Shown: positions 17,811 through 26,468, counted from the stretch's first letter. The stretch: DNA of 64,000 bases from Caulobacterales bacterium (GCA_017302105.1 JAFLCS010000007.1:1-64000); one strand, 5' to 3'. Numbers and translations are program-made. Notes: generated by a model from the sequence alone, not told the origin.

Positions 17811-18161
17811 CCTTTGCGCGGCGATCGGGGTAGCCAAACTCACAAGCGAGTCCGCGGATCCAAGCAGGGTCGAAAACGCCCCCCCAACAACGCTATCCAA
17901 AATCCGGATCGAAGGCGTGGCACCCCGATCAGACCAAGAAAAGTCCTTTGACCGAATCTAGTGTTTACAAATCTGCCAACGGCTGCCCGCAGAGGCAGCC
18001 CTCCTCTACACCCTATGAGAGCAGATAGGACTAGAAAGTTTGGGCGCTAAGCGCCGACCTCGTCGGCGCACTCCAACCCAAGCCCGATCCAGAAATTGAC
18101 CAGGAATCGAGTGATCACAACTCGTTGACTTCTATCTGGTGGGCCAACGATCCGGCATAGC
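17811..18161. other. Gene-free, lower-GC intergenic region at the left border of the accessory island
   Basis: About 350 bases without a supportable gene. GC falls noticeably after about 17880. There is a perfect 8-bp stem-loop at 18051-18069 (GCGCCGAC / GTCGGCGC, loop CTC), next to the palindrome GGCGCTAAGCGCC at 18043-18055. No tRNA, integrase fragment or direct repeat matching the right side of the island was found. Confidence 0.5.
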
Positions 18162-18365
18162 TCATAGCGTATCTAGCCACCTATGAACGAGCGGGCGGAC
18201 CACCAGATAACCGACAAACAGTCCCATCGGCACCAATCGCCAAATCCCGATGAGAGACCCGAGGCCAGCACTATGATGCCACCACAAAAAACCTCCTACA
18301 ATGGCAACAAATACCGTCCAATCCGCCGCTACATGTCTTGCATTTCTCGATTTCATGCCATTCAA
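18162..18365 (-). CDS. Possible small membrane protein (67 aa)
   Basis: A minus-strand frame with two hydrophobic segments, about residues 16-30 (WTVFVAIVGGFLWW) and 38-58 (LIGIWRLVPMGLFVGYLVV), separated by a short loop and ending in a basic tail. It lies in low-GC DNA where random open frames are less frequent than in the rest of the window. No Shine-Dalgarno sequence is obvious and the family is unknown. It diverges from the three-gene island operon. Confidence 0.4.
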   Translation of the reverse strand: MNGMKSRNARHVAADWTVFVAIVGGFLWWHHSAGLGSLIGIWRLVPMGLFVGYLVVRPLVHRWLDTL

Positions 18366-18412
18366 ACAGTAAACTTAGAGACCGAGCGGCACTTTGGCAG
18401 CTATCGGCTTGA

Positions 18413-18421
18413 TAAGGGGGG
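18413..18421 (+). promoter_or_regulatory. Strong ribosome-binding site deciding the start of the island operon
   Basis: TAAGGGGGG lies 5-6 bases before ATG 18427 and supports that start over the in-frame ATG at 18394, which lies upstream of it. Confidence 0.6.
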
Positions 18422-18426
18422 CAGTC

Positions 18427-19596
18427 ATGGACTGGCTATTTGAAACTGCTTCGGGACCGGATTTAGCAGACCTACTCACAACTGGGCTAGCACCCTCACG
18501 CGAGGGCCCGGAAGCATCTTTAGACGAAAGAGGAACCACCGCTGACGGAATTGATGATCCACTGGCGAGTTTGGTTCCGCTCGACCCAGAATTCCCCGAA
18601 GGCCCAGACCCAAGGACGAATCCACCACCTGTTGAGCCACCTCCCCCATTTCCTGCCGAGCCTCCCGGCCTTCCATTTGATTATAGCGAAATAGTCGACA
18701 TTGCGGGTCTTATTTCCTGGCTTGAGGACACATTTGGCCCCTCGGCAGATCCGGGCATGGAGAGCTACGACAGTTTGTATGATTATATGGACGGTCGATG
18801 GGTCTTCGATATCGACCCCGAACTGTTTGATGGCGGTGGCTGGTACGGCCCAAACTATCCCGGTGGCTACCTTACCGATGGGCAAAATGGAGTTCGGAGC
18901 CTCGGCTTCACTAGCGCAAGCGGCACGATCGTGCCTATATTTCGCGAATGGAATGAAATAATTGAAAATCCGCCCGGAAATGGCGAGTCCGCATCGGGAT
19001 TCACAGTAATTCATCATACTGAATTCCTTGGATTTCAAAATTCTTGCGCTTATCAGGTAGCTTCGATTGACGGACCGTTTGACTGGTTAGGTCGAATTGA
19101 AGCCGTCATGGGCGCGAGTGACCTCTTGACTGCCTGGAATAGTCTTTTGACAGCTGCGGATCCCCCTGCAAATACAGTCGCTATTTCTGATCCACGCGTC
19201 AGCCCTATGAACGGGCGGTTGACGGCGACGGTAACTTTGGATGGGGAGTTTCTCGGTCATGTTTCGGTTAGTGACACTGGCTATACCTTATATGATCGCA
19301 ATGGCGCGATAGTTAGCTCTGAGTTGCCTTTGCCCCAGAACTGGAACTCCGAACAAGGAGTTGTTTACTGGGAATATCAAGCACACCTAGAACGAACTAT
19401 GGGTGTTCCATTCGCTCAAGGACTCCTCCAGCTAGGATCAGTAGCTACAGGAGGCGCGTTGTCTTTTTTTGCTGGGCTCGGATTTGGATTTGCTTCACAA
19501 TTGATGATAGGCGAATCTGCATCTAACGCCACTGCGTACTCACGTCTGCTAGAAGCGGCATACGAACTCCGCCTTAGAGAGCTAAGATCTCGATGA
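18427..19596 (+). CDS. Unrecognised 389-aa acidic protein with Pro-rich segment and C-terminal hydrophobic segment
   Basis: First gene of a three-gene overlapping operon. No Sec signal is present. Residues 1-55 are acidic, 55-84 are Pro-rich (PPPVEPPPPFPAEPPG), 85-330 look globular and rich in Asp, Trp, Tyr and Gly, and 331-361 form a Gly-rich hydrophobic segment (GLLQLGSVATGGALSFFAGLGFGFAS) that could enter a membrane; a charged helix ends the protein. Only one Cys (207) is present. I do not recognise any family. The architecture could fit an exported effector or toxin-like protein, but that is a guess from context. GC and codon use are well below the neighbours, indicating horizontal acquisition. 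Confidence 0.75.
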   Translation: MDWLFETASGPDLADLLTTGLAPSREGPEASLDERGTTADGIDDPLASLVPLDPEFPEGPDPRTNPPPVEPPPPFPAEPPGLPFDYSEIVDIAGLISWLEDTFGPSADPGMESYDSLYDYMDGRWVFDIDPELFDGGGWYGPNYPGGYLTDGQNGVRSLGFTSASGTIVPIFREWNEIIENPPGNGESASGFTVIHHTEFLGFQNSCAYQVASIDGPFDWLGRIEAVMGASDLLTAWNSLLTAADPPANTVAISDPRVSPMNGRLTATVTLDGEFLGHVSVSDTGYTLYDRNGAIVSSELPLPQNWNSEQGVVYWEYQAHLERTMGVPFAQGLLQLGSVATGGALSFFAGLGFGFASQLMIGESASNATAYSRLLEAAYELRLRELRSR

Positions 19597-20345
19597 TTCC
19601 AGACAGACTTCTCCAAGCATTGTTTGCTATAATGAGCTTTTTGGTATCCTCGGATTGCTTGGCTCAACCCGGATTTCAATACGCCCGAACTGAAAGAGGT
19701 CTCATGTTTGTCGGACCTCTTGATTCGAGCTCGGTGGAGGTGATCCGAACTGAACTTGGAGTCAACGATCAGTTGATTATCAAAAGCTCTGGAGGAGAGA
19801 GATACGCTGCTTCACAACTCGCGAGAGTGCTAGTGGAAAGAAATTCGACCTTGATTATTAACAGTGACTGCTTCTCGGCCTGCGCTCTATACCTCGCGCT
19901 GAGTGCAACACGAACGGAGATTCCGCTGGGAGCGACGCTTTTGTTCCACAATGATACTGCAATGTGGATTGAGGCGTTAGAGCAGCGGCCGGATCTATTC
20001 AGTGACTTCGAGCGGCAAACAATCTTTCAAGCCCATCAAGATTTGGAATCCCTTCTACTAGAGAGAGGAATCAATCCATTGATCCTTTCCTGCATGTCGG
20101 CCGCTATTGATCCACAGTTTGAACTAGCTCGTCGGGCGAGGCCTTGGGAGCGTCAGGCAGGCTCGGATATCGGCGTAATTATCCCAACGACTTTTGACTG
20201 GGTGTGGATGTCTAGAGACGTTCTCGAGCAATTTGGTGCCGTCAACATAGAAATGTCATGGGGTCTCGACAGAAGTGCTCGAGAAACATATTCCGAACTT
20301 CGTGGAATGTCTATCGCCTGGATCGACAGTTTAGCCCAGTGCTGA
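19593..20345 (+). CDS. Secreted ClpP/SppA-like (crotonase-fold) putative serine hydrolase
   Basis: Overlaps the preceding stop by ATGA. Residues 1-25 form a Sec signal ending LAQ. The segment LIIKSSGGERYAASQLARVLVERN (62-85), then NSDCFSACALYLALSATR (90-107), then GATLLFHND (113-121) follows the pattern of periplasmic ClpP-like proteins: a Gly-Gly oxyanion turn, a nucleophile Ser95 flanked by Cys93 and Cys97, and His119. The catalytic acid is not clear, so activity is inferred. It resembles the predicted periplasmic COG3904 group. At 250 residues it is a single domain. Low GC like its neighbours. Confidence 0.75.
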   Translation: MIPDRLLQALFAIMSFLVSSDCLAQPGFQYARTERGLMFVGPLDSSSVEVIRTELGVNDQLIIKSSGGERYAASQLARVLVERNSTLIINSDCFSACALYLALSATRTEIPLGATLLFHNDTAMWIEALEQRPDLFSDFERQTIFQAHQDLESLLLERGINPLILSCMSAAIDPQFELARRARPWERQAGSDIGVIIPTTFDWVWMSRDVLEQFGAVNIEMSWGLDRSARETYSELRGMSIAWIDSLAQC

Positions 20346-21082
20346 TGAAATCTTATACTCGATTGCACTTACCGCCTCTCAGCCAAGTGTCGCAGACAAA
20401 TTCCATACGGAAAATAGAAGACAGAATAGCGCAAATATCACTGAGAAATACAAGTTTCTTTTCAACATTTGGATTAGAGCTAAAAGCATCGCATCTAGTT
20501 GCAATTGATGGACAGGAGGGGCGAAGGCAGATATTAAATCGACATATTTCTCGACCTGCATTCGAGCCAATACTTTTTCATTTCTGCGATAAATTATGCG
20601 CGCATGAAATCGATATTGCCACCATGGAAGGGGTGGCTTCCGGCGCGGCAGCTAGACCCATCGTCAGGGCAGTTGGAGAAATGAGGACTTCTTCTTCAGC
20701 AGATGGGCATTACACATTGTACGCGCCGCTGAAGGAACGGCTCAGGCTGACGGATTGTCTTAATCAGCTAGCGTCCGAGACATGCTATTCCCCGCTAACT
20801 GCTGCCTTGATTTGTTATTCGATGACGATAATCGCGCACCCCTTGGTGGATGGCAACGGACGCTTGGCTCGTGCTTTGCTTTTCGGCACCCTCCGAAGAG
20901 CTCGACTGATAGATGCGCCTATTGTCCCGCTAGGACCGGCTTTTTATCTTCATGCTGGGGCAGTTGGCCCGACAATGGCTACGCTCTCGCAGAGCGGTAA
21001 CTGGCAGGTTGCGGTGGAGGGTTTGGCTTCGGTAATTTCAACCGCTTGCGATTTGGCCGATGCGGTAGATCGCCTTATTTGA
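20345..21082 (+). CDS. Fic/DOC-family protein (putative AMP-transferase)
   Basis: Starts at ATG 20345, sharing a base with the previous stop (TGATG); a longer frame from 20258 lies inside the previous gene. The Fic core motif is HPLVDGNGRLAR at residues 165-176, with catalytic His165, Asp169, Asn171 and Arg173; the usual third-position Phe is Leu. An upstream block (GEMRTSSSADGHYTLYAPLKERLRL, 111-135) matches the beta-hairpin flap that positions the target. DIATMEG at 90-96 sits where class II Fic proteins carry their inhibitory helix; Glu95 is kept but the Ser/Thr four residues before it is not. 245 residues, no signal peptide. Fic enzymes transfer AMP or other phosphate-containing groups onto proteins. 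Confidence 0.85.
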   Translation: MKSYTRLHLPPLSQVSQTNSIRKIEDRIAQISLRNTSFFSTFGLELKASHLVAIDGQEGRRQILNRHISRPAFEPILFHFCDKLCAHEIDIATMEGVASGAAARPIVRAVGEMRTSSSADGHYTLYAPLKERLRLTDCLNQLASETCYSPLTAALICYSMTIIAHPLVDGNGRLARALLFGTLRRARLIDAPIVPLGPAFYLHAGAVGPTMATLSQSGNWQVAVEGLASVISTACDLADAVDRLI

Positions 21083-21226
21083 CCCCTTGAAGGCGAGGCG
21101 AGTGGAAAGCGGCGTACGTGATGAGATGGTGGCTTACTGTCCGCCTCTTCCCAAGCGGTGTTTTCGGCTTATCTATCTGCAACGGCTTTGAACGTTCGCG
21201 ATTTCGATTTGAGAGCAGGCCTTCGC
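21083..21226 (+). other. Right border of the island and clpS leader
   Basis: About 145 bases between the Fic gene and clpS. GC recovers after about 21200. A clpS promoter is expected here, but no strong -35/-10 pair stands out. Confidence 0.35.
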
Positions 21227-21556
21227 ATGGGAGATCCGCACAGCATAGAGCCCGGAGGCGGCCTCGGCGCCGCCACCGTCACCGAGACGAAACCGAAGCT
21301 CCAGAAGCCCTCGTTGTACCGGGTGTTGATCCTGAACGACGACTACACCCCAATGGAATTCGTGGTTTACGTTCTTGAGCGTTTCTTTGCCAAATCGCGC
21401 GAAGATGCGACTCGGATCATGTTGCACGTTCATCAACACGGCGTCGGGGTTTGTGGCGTCTTCACCTACGAGGTCGCCGAAACAAAGGTGGCGCAGGTTC
21501 TGGAAACGGCCCGGCACCACCAACATCCGCTGCAATGCACTATGGAGAAGGACTAA
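21227..21556 (+). CDS. clpS: ClpS, N-end rule adaptor for ClpAP
   Basis: Adaptor that delivers substrates with bulky hydrophobic N-termini to ClpA. After a short variable N-terminus the conserved ClpS fold begins [25 protein letters not shown], where NDDYTPM lines the N-degron pocket, and continues [28 protein letters not shown] 21227 gives 109 residues, a normal length; an in-frame ATG at 21158 would add 23 atypical residues. clpA follows four bases after the stop. Confidence 0.93.
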   Translation: MGDPHSIEPGGGLGAATVTETKPKLQKPSLYRVLILNDDYTPMEFVVYVLERFFAKSREDATRIMLHVHQHGVGVCGVFTYEVAETKVAQVLETARHHQHPLQCTMEKD

Positions 21557-21560
21557 GGTC

Positions 21561-23876
21561 TTGCCCTCATTCTCGCGTCCACTCGAAGACACCCTGCACC
21601 GCGCCGTCGCCCTGGCCAATGCGCGAAGCCATGAGTACGCGACGCTCGAACATCTCCTACTGGCCCTGGTCGAAGATCCGGACGCCTCGGCGGTGATGAG
21701 CGCCTGCGGGGTCAATCTCCAGGCCCTTGCGGCGTCCCTGACGACCTATATCGACCATGACCTGGCCGCCCTGGCCGTCTCCAACGGAGAGGACGCCAAG
21801 CCCACGGCCGGCTTCCAGCGGGTGATCCAGCGTGCGGTCATCCACGTCCAGTCGTCCGGCCGCGAGGACGTGACCGGGGCCAATGTCCTGGTCGCCATCT
21901 TCTCCGAGCGCGAAAGCCACGCCGCCTATTTCCTGCAGGAACAGGACATGAGCCGCTATGATGCGGTGAACTACATCGCCCACGGCATCGCCAAGAAGTC
22001 GGGCCAGAGCGAAGCCCGCCCGGTTCGCGGCAGCCAGTCGAATGCCGCATCCGAGGAAGCCGAAGAGAAGTCGTCGGCCAAGAAGGGCGAAGAGGCGCTC
22101 GACGCCTATTGCGTCAATCTCAATGAGAAGGCCCGCGATGGTAAGGTCGATCCCCTGATCGGGCGGGCCGCCGAGGTCGAACGTTCAATCCAGGTTCTGT
22201 GCCGACGCACCAAGAACAATCCGCTGCTGGTCGGCGATCCCGGAGTCGGCAAGACCGCCATCGCCGAAGGGCTGGCCCGCAAGATCGAGGACGGCGACGT
22301 GCCCGACGTGCTGTCCGGTGCCACCATCTATTCGCTCGACATGGGCGCGCTCCTGGCCGGCACCCGCTATCGCGGCGACTTCGAGGAGCGTCTGAAACAG
22401 GTCGTCAAGGAACTGGAGTCCCACGAAGACGCCATCCTGTTCATCGACGAGATCCACACGGTGATCGGGGCCGGTGCGACCTCTGGCGGGGCGATGGATG
22501 CGTCCAATCTGCTGAAGCCGGCGCTGGCGTCAGGCACGCTGCGCTGCATGGGCTCGACGACCTACAAGGAATATCGCCAGCACTTCGAGAAGGACCGCGC
22601 CCTGGTCCGCCGCTTCCAGAAGATCGACGTCAACGAGCCGACGACGGAGGATACGGTCAAGATCCTCAAGGGTCTGAAGACCTACTACGAAACCTTCCAC
22701 CGACTGCGTTACACGGATGCCGCGATCAAGTCGGCGGTCGAACTGTCGGCGCGCTACATCACGGACCGCAAGCTGCCGGACAAGGCCATCGACGTCATTG
22801 ACGAGGCTGGGGCCAGCCAGATGCTGCTGCCGCCATCGCGTCGCAAGAAGGTGATCGGTCAGAAGGAAATCGAGGCCGTCATCGCCAAGATGGCGCGCAT
22901 TCCGCCCAAGTCCGTCTCCAAGTCCGATGTTGAGGCGCTCAAGAACCTCGAGGTCGACCTCCAGGCCGCCGTCTTCGGCCAGCCGGAAGCCATCGCTCAG
23001 CTATCGTCGGCCGTTAAGCTGGCGCGGGCGGGACTGCGCGACCCGAACAAGCCGATCGGCTCGTACCTGTTCTCGGGTCCGACGGGCGTGGGCAAGACCG
23101 AAGCGGCCAAGCAGCTCGCAGCCACGCTCGGCATCGAAATGCTGCGCTTCGATATGTCCGAATATATGGAGCGCCACACCGTCAGTCGTCTGATCGGCGC
23201 GCCTCCGGGCTATGTCGGCCACGACCAGGGGGGGCTCTTGACCGATGCCGTCGATCAGCACCCGCACGCCGTCGTGCTGCTGGACGAGATCGAGAAGGCC
23301 CACCCCGACGTCTACAACATCCTGTTGCAGGTGATGGACAACGGCACCCTGACCGACGCGGTCGGCAAGACCGTGGACTTCCGCAACGTCGTCCTGATCA
23401 TGACGACCAATGCCGGGGCCGCCGACAATGCGCGCGCTTCCATCGGCTTTGGCCGCTCCAAGGTCGAGGGCGAAGACGAAAAGGCCATCCAGCGCCTGTT
23501 CACGCCGGAATTCCGCAACCGCCTGGACTCCGTGGTGGCCTTCAAGCCGCTGACGCCCGAGGTCATCCGCCTGGTGGTCCGCAAGTTCATCAAACAGCTG
23601 GAAACCCAGCTGGCGGACCGCAACGTCACCATCGCCCTGTCGGACGAGGCGGCGGACTGGCTGGCCGAAAATGGCTTTGATGAGCTGTATGGAGCCCGGC
23701 CTCTGGCCCGTGTCATCCAGGAGAACATCAAACAGCCCCTGGCAGATGACATCCTGTTCGGACGCCTCACCCGCGGTGGCCACGTCAATGTGGTTCTCAA
23801 GGACGGCAAGATCGCCTTTGAGATGGACGGGGCTGAGGACAAGGCGAAAAAGCCGGCCGCCGAGGCCGCTGACTAA
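21561..23876 (+). CDS. clpA: ClpA, ATPase subunit of ClpAP
   Basis: Hsp100 unfoldase with two AAA+ domains that feeds ClpP. The N-domain begins [33 protein letters not shown]. Walker A motifs are GDPGVGKTA at about residue 225 and GPTGVGKTE at about 506. The start is a TTG at 21561 (PSFSRPLED...): no ATG or GTG is available in frame near the N-domain, and GAGAAGGA at about 21544-21551 serves as ribosome-binding site. An open frame back to 21375 overlaps clpS and is not real. The 771-residue product and coupling to clpS are standard. A Lys/Ala-rich tail follows the second AAA+ domain. Confidence 0.95.
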   Translation: MPSFSRPLEDTLHRAVALANARSHEYATLEHLLLALVEDPDASAVMSACGVNLQALAASLTTYIDHDLAALAVSNGEDAKPTAGFQRVIQRAVIHVQSSGREDVTGANVLVAIFSERESHAAYFLQEQDMSRYDAVNYIAHGIAKKSGQSEARPVRGSQSNAASEEAEEKSSAKKGEEALDAYCVNLNEKARDGKVDPLIGRAAEVERSIQVLCRRTKNNPLLVGDPGVGKTAIAEGLARKIEDGDVPDVLSGATIYSLDMGALLAGTRYRGDFEERLKQVVKELESHEDAILFIDEIHTVIGAGATSGGAMDASNLLKPALASGTLRCMGSTTYKEYRQHFEKDRALVRRFQKIDVNEPTTEDTVKILKGLKTYYETFHRLRYTDAAIKSAVELSARYITDRKLPDKAIDVIDEAGASQMLLPPSRRKKVIGQKEIEAVIAKMARIPPKSVSKSDVEALKNLEVDLQAAVFGQPEAIAQLSSAVKLARAGLRDPNKPIGSYLFSGPTGVGKTEAAKQLAATLGIEMLRFDMSEYMERHTVSRLIGAPPGYVGHDQGGLLTDAVDQHPHAVVLLDEIEKAHPDVYNILLQVMDNGTLTDAVGKTVDFRNVVLIMTTNAGAADNARASIGFGRSKVEGEDEKAIQRLFTPEFRNRLDSVVAFKPLTPEVIRLVVRKFIKQLETQLADRNVTIALSDEAADWLAENGFDELYGARPLARVIQENIKQPLADDILFGRLTRGGHVNVVLKDGKIAFEMDGAEDKAKKPAAEAAD

Positions 23877-23966
23877 AGGCACACCTGCGTCAGCGGATCG
23901 CCAAGCGTTGCCGTTGCCCGAAAACCATGGTTACCCTCTCGACTGTTTGATCCTTGGGAGGGGACC

Positions 23967-24422
23967 ATGACCGACGACACAACACCGGCCGCGTCCGGCA
24001 GCGGCACGCCTTGGCATTTCTGGGTGGTGGGTATCCTCAGCCTGCTCTGGAATGGGTTCGGGGCCTATCTGTTCGTCATGGGCAACACACAGGGGGATGC
24101 GTTCTACCGTGCGGCGGGGGCAAGCGAAGCGATGATTGCCTATACCCATTCCATGCCGGGCTGGATGCTTGCGCCATGGATTGCGGGCGTCTGGGGCGCA
24201 TTGCTGGGTTCCATCGCCTTTCTGGTTCGCAGCCGTTGGGCCGTATGGCTCTTCGCCGTTTCGTTGGTGGGGGCGGCTGTGAGCGCATTTTACCAGTATG
24301 TCATCGACAGCATTCTTGAGGTCGAGGGCAGCAATCCGGCGATGCCCCTCATCATCACGGCCGTCGCCGCCTTCCTGTGGTGGTACGCCGGACGTATGGC
24401 CGCACGCGGGGTTTTGCGTTGA
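23967..24422 (+). CDS. Four-TM inner membrane protein, unknown function
   Basis: 151 residues with hydrophobic segments at about 17-40, 65-85, 91-112 and 126-146. The N-terminus (MTDDTTPAASGSGTPWHFW) is cytoplasmic and polar. Short families of this layout are common in Caulobacterales and are sometimes labelled sugar-transporter-like, but I see no transporter motif. Ribosome-binding site GGGAGGGG precedes ATG 23967. Confidence 0.7.
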   Translation: MTDDTTPAASGSGTPWHFWVVGILSLLWNGFGAYLFVMGNTQGDAFYRAAGASEAMIAYTHSMPGWMLAPWIAGVWGALLGSIAFLVRSRWAVWLFAVSLVGAAVSAFYQYVIDSILEVEGSNPAMPLIITAVAAFLWWYAGRMAARGVLR

Positions 24423-24425
24423 TCG

Positions 24426-24482
24426 GCTGACGATCTGGCCAAAGACGGCGATGGGGCGTGGGTGAAAACCCGCGCCCTCGTG
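24426..24482 (+). repeat. Hairpin direct repeat, copy A
   Basis: A ~54-bp unit beginning GCTGACGATC and ending in a 10-bp stem, GGGCGTGGGT / ACCCGCGCCC, closed by a GAAA loop (one G-U pair). The same unit recurs at 25601-25653 with the 25 bases of the hairpin identical and most of the upstream part conserved. Copy A follows the stop of the four-TM gene and is followed after about 8 bases by TTTT, so it may work as a terminator. Confidence 0.75.
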
Positions 24483-24608
24483 CTTTTACGCAGCCTGGCA
24501 GCGCATCGACCCACACCTGCCAATCGCCTGAATACGATCAGAAGTCGTCATATGACTCTGTTTTCTGGAATGCTCTATCTCGGCCATCCGTCTTAGAGAG
24601 GAACCAAG

Positions 24609-25604
24609 ATGAACATTTCGCGCCGAAGAGTCCTGGCGGGGCTGACACTCGCCGCCACGACGACCGCCATCTTGTCTCCTGGCACCGCATTCGCTCAGGA
24701 ACTCGATATCGACAACGCAGCCGCCATGGCGAATGTTCGCGATGTCGTCATCGGTGGATTCAACGTCCTTTTTCTGACCAACCGCGTTGACCGCGCGCGC
24801 GCCGGCGGGGGTCTTCTCGGCAGTGGTTTTGGCGGTCGGTCGACCGCGCGGACCGCGTTGGCGGGGTTGTCTGACGCCGATTTTCAGGGGGCTGTGGACT
24901 CTGCGTACGACGATTTTCTCCAACAGATCCAGGCCGCCGGCTACACCGTGCACGACCGGGCTCCTTTCCTCGCTGCGCTCAGCCGTCATGTCAGGCCGCT
25001 CGACAATGGCGTCGCCATGGAGTTCACCCTGAGCCGTGACAATGAGGTCGAGGGGCGACTTTTCTCGCCGACCCCCTTGGGGCCGCCGATGATACCACAG
25101 GACGTCCAGGGTGCAGGTTTCTCCGGGGGCGGAATGAGCGCGGTTCAGTCAGCCGTTTACGTCAGGCAGGATTCACTCGCCTACGCCCGCTCCAACAATG
25201 TTGCGGTGCTCTTCCCACACTACGTCATCGACTTCGCTTCGGCCGAAACCTATGGGGGCTGGTTCCGAAATTCGTCAGCCGTGAGCGTATCGGCCGGACT
25301 GGCGGTAACGCCCGAAGGTTCGCTTTTTATCGCCTATGCGCCGGGCAATCGGACGACAATCCTGGCTCCTGAGGAGCCCATCGCCGTTGGCGGCGACTTC
25401 GGAACCTTCAGTGAGACCTCGACGGACGGACAGCGAGCTGGAGAACTGGCCGCCAACGTCATTGGCGTCCTGGGTGGCGTCGGGACCAACCGGACCCAGC
25501 GTCACACCATGCAGGCCGATCCCGCGCTGTGGACCGGAGGCGTCGGAGACCTCGCCGAAGCGGCGAATGCTCGATTCATTCAGGGTCTGCGAGACGGTCG
25601 CTGA
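24609..25604 (+). CDS. Tat-exported protein, unknown function
   Basis: The N-terminus MNISRRRVLAGLTLAATTTAILSPGTAFAQ is a twin-arginine signal with cleavage after Ala29. The mature 300 residues are mixed and Gly-rich with no Cys; segments such as GGGLLGSGFGGRS and a central beta-rich part give no recognisable family. GAGAGGAA before ATG 24609 is a good ribosome-binding site. The gene lies between two copies of a hairpin repeat whose second copy contains its stop codon, so gene and one repeat copy may have arrived together. Tat export suggests folding or cofactor loading before export, but no cofactor motif is visible. Confidence 0.75.
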   Translation: MNISRRRVLAGLTLAATTTAILSPGTAFAQELDIDNAAAMANVRDVVIGGFNVLFLTNRVDRARAGGGLLGSGFGGRSTARTALAGLSDADFQGAVDSAYDDFLQQIQAAGYTVHDRAPFLAALSRHVRPLDNGVAMEFTLSRDNEVEGRLFSPTPLGPPMIPQDVQGAGFSGGGMSAVQSAVYVRQDSLAYARSNNVAVLFPHYVIDFASAETYGGWFRNSSAVSVSAGLAVTPEGSLFIAYAPGNRTTILAPEEPIAVGGDFGTFSETSTDGQRAGELAANVIGVLGGVGTNRTQRHTMQADPALWTGGVGDLAEAANARFIQGLRDGR

Positions 25605-25653
25605 CGATCCTGTCAAAGACCGCTAAGGGGCGTGGGTGAAAACCCGCGCCCCT
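25601..25653 (+). repeat. Hairpin direct repeat, copy B
   Basis: Second copy of the unit at 24426. Its first bases include the TGA stop of the Tat-signal gene and its GAAA-loop hairpin (25628-25651) covers the GTG start of the pseudouridine synthase gene at 25636. If the GTG is the true start, the hairpin would sequester the initiation region. Confidence 0.75.
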
Positions 25654-26364
25654 GTCCAATTGAGCAACGACGAGATCGCCTTCGTGCGCTCCCGCGTCCT
25701 GTACGAGGACAGTCAGGTGCTGGCGCTCGACAAGCCGGCAGGGCTGTCGAGCCAGGGCGGGCGCATCGCGGCCCATACGCTGGACGATCTCCTGTGGGCC
25801 TTTGCGCGCTCAAACGGAAAAAGGCCCGAACTGGTTCACCGGCTGGACCGCGACACCTCGGGTGTCATTCTGGCCGGCCAGACCAAGCCGGCCCTGAGCT
25901 TTCTCGGCAAGGCGATCCAGGGGCGGCGGCTCAAGAAGACCTATCTGGCCCTGGTCGGCGGCGGCGCGCCCGAACCACGAGGTGGCGACATCCGCCTGGC
26001 CCTGCGCCGCGAGGAAATCGGTCGCGAAGCCTGGATGCGGCCTTGCCCTGACGATCACCCCGAGGCCCTGGCCAGTCACAGTCGCTACCGCACGCTGTCA
26101 GCCTCTGACGAGGCGGCGCTGGTAGAGCTGTCCCCGGAGACGGGTCGGATGCACCAGCTTCGTGTCCACCTCGCCGCCATCGGCCGACCCATCCTTGGCG
26201 ACGTCCGCTACGGCGGCGCCCTGACCGCCGGCGGCGCGGCGGTGCCGCGCCTGATGCTGCACGCCGCACGACTGACGTTTCCACACCCCGAGGGCGGAAC
26301 AAGAACCATCGAAGCGGCCCTGCCCGGTGACCTGACCGAGGTGCGTTCCAGGCTCGGGTTGTGA
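25636..26364 (+). CDS. RluA-family RNA pseudouridine synthase
   Basis: Converts specific uridines in rRNA or tRNA to pseudouridine. The catalytic motif HRLDRDTSG is at residues 68-76 with Asp71, preceded by the family block LDKPAGLSSQGG and followed by KTYLALVGG and the C-terminal GRMHQLRVHLA...ILGDVRYG. There is no S4 domain, so it is the short 242-residue type. The start is uncertain: GTG 25636 lies inside a hairpin repeat, while TTG 25660 would give SNDEIAFVRS, close to how homologues begin. Target nucleotide unknown. Confidence 0.9.
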   Translation: MKTRAPVQLSNDEIAFVRSRVLYEDSQVLALDKPAGLSSQGGRIAAHTLDDLLWAFARSNGKRPELVHRLDRDTSGVILAGQTKPALSFLGKAIQGRRLKKTYLALVGGGAPEPRGGDIRLALRREEIGREAWMRPCPDDHPEALASHSRYRTLSASDEAALVELSPETGRMHQLRVHLAAIGRPILGDVRYGGALTAGGAAVPRLMLHAARLTFPHPEGGTRTIEAALPGDLTEVRSRLGL

Positions 26365-26468
26365 GGCCGGACGGGCGTATCGTCATGGATGAAAGGTCGA
26401 CCTCGCCAGAACCGTGTGGAACACTTCGGCGACCTCATCTGCTATCTCGGCCACAAGGAGTTTCGCCG

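Noticed and set aside
18043-18069. Stem-loops considered as tRNA remnant or attachment site
   Set aside because: No cloverleaf, no CCA end and no matching repeat at the other island border.
20258-20344. Extended N-terminus of the Fic gene
   Set aside because: Lies in the preceding gene; the ATG at 20345 shares its stop and gives the expected coupling.
24458-24790. 110-aa frame starting in hairpin copy A
   Set aside because: Its first residues match the frame starting in copy B only because the DNA repeat is shared; it then runs out of frame through the Tat-signal gene.
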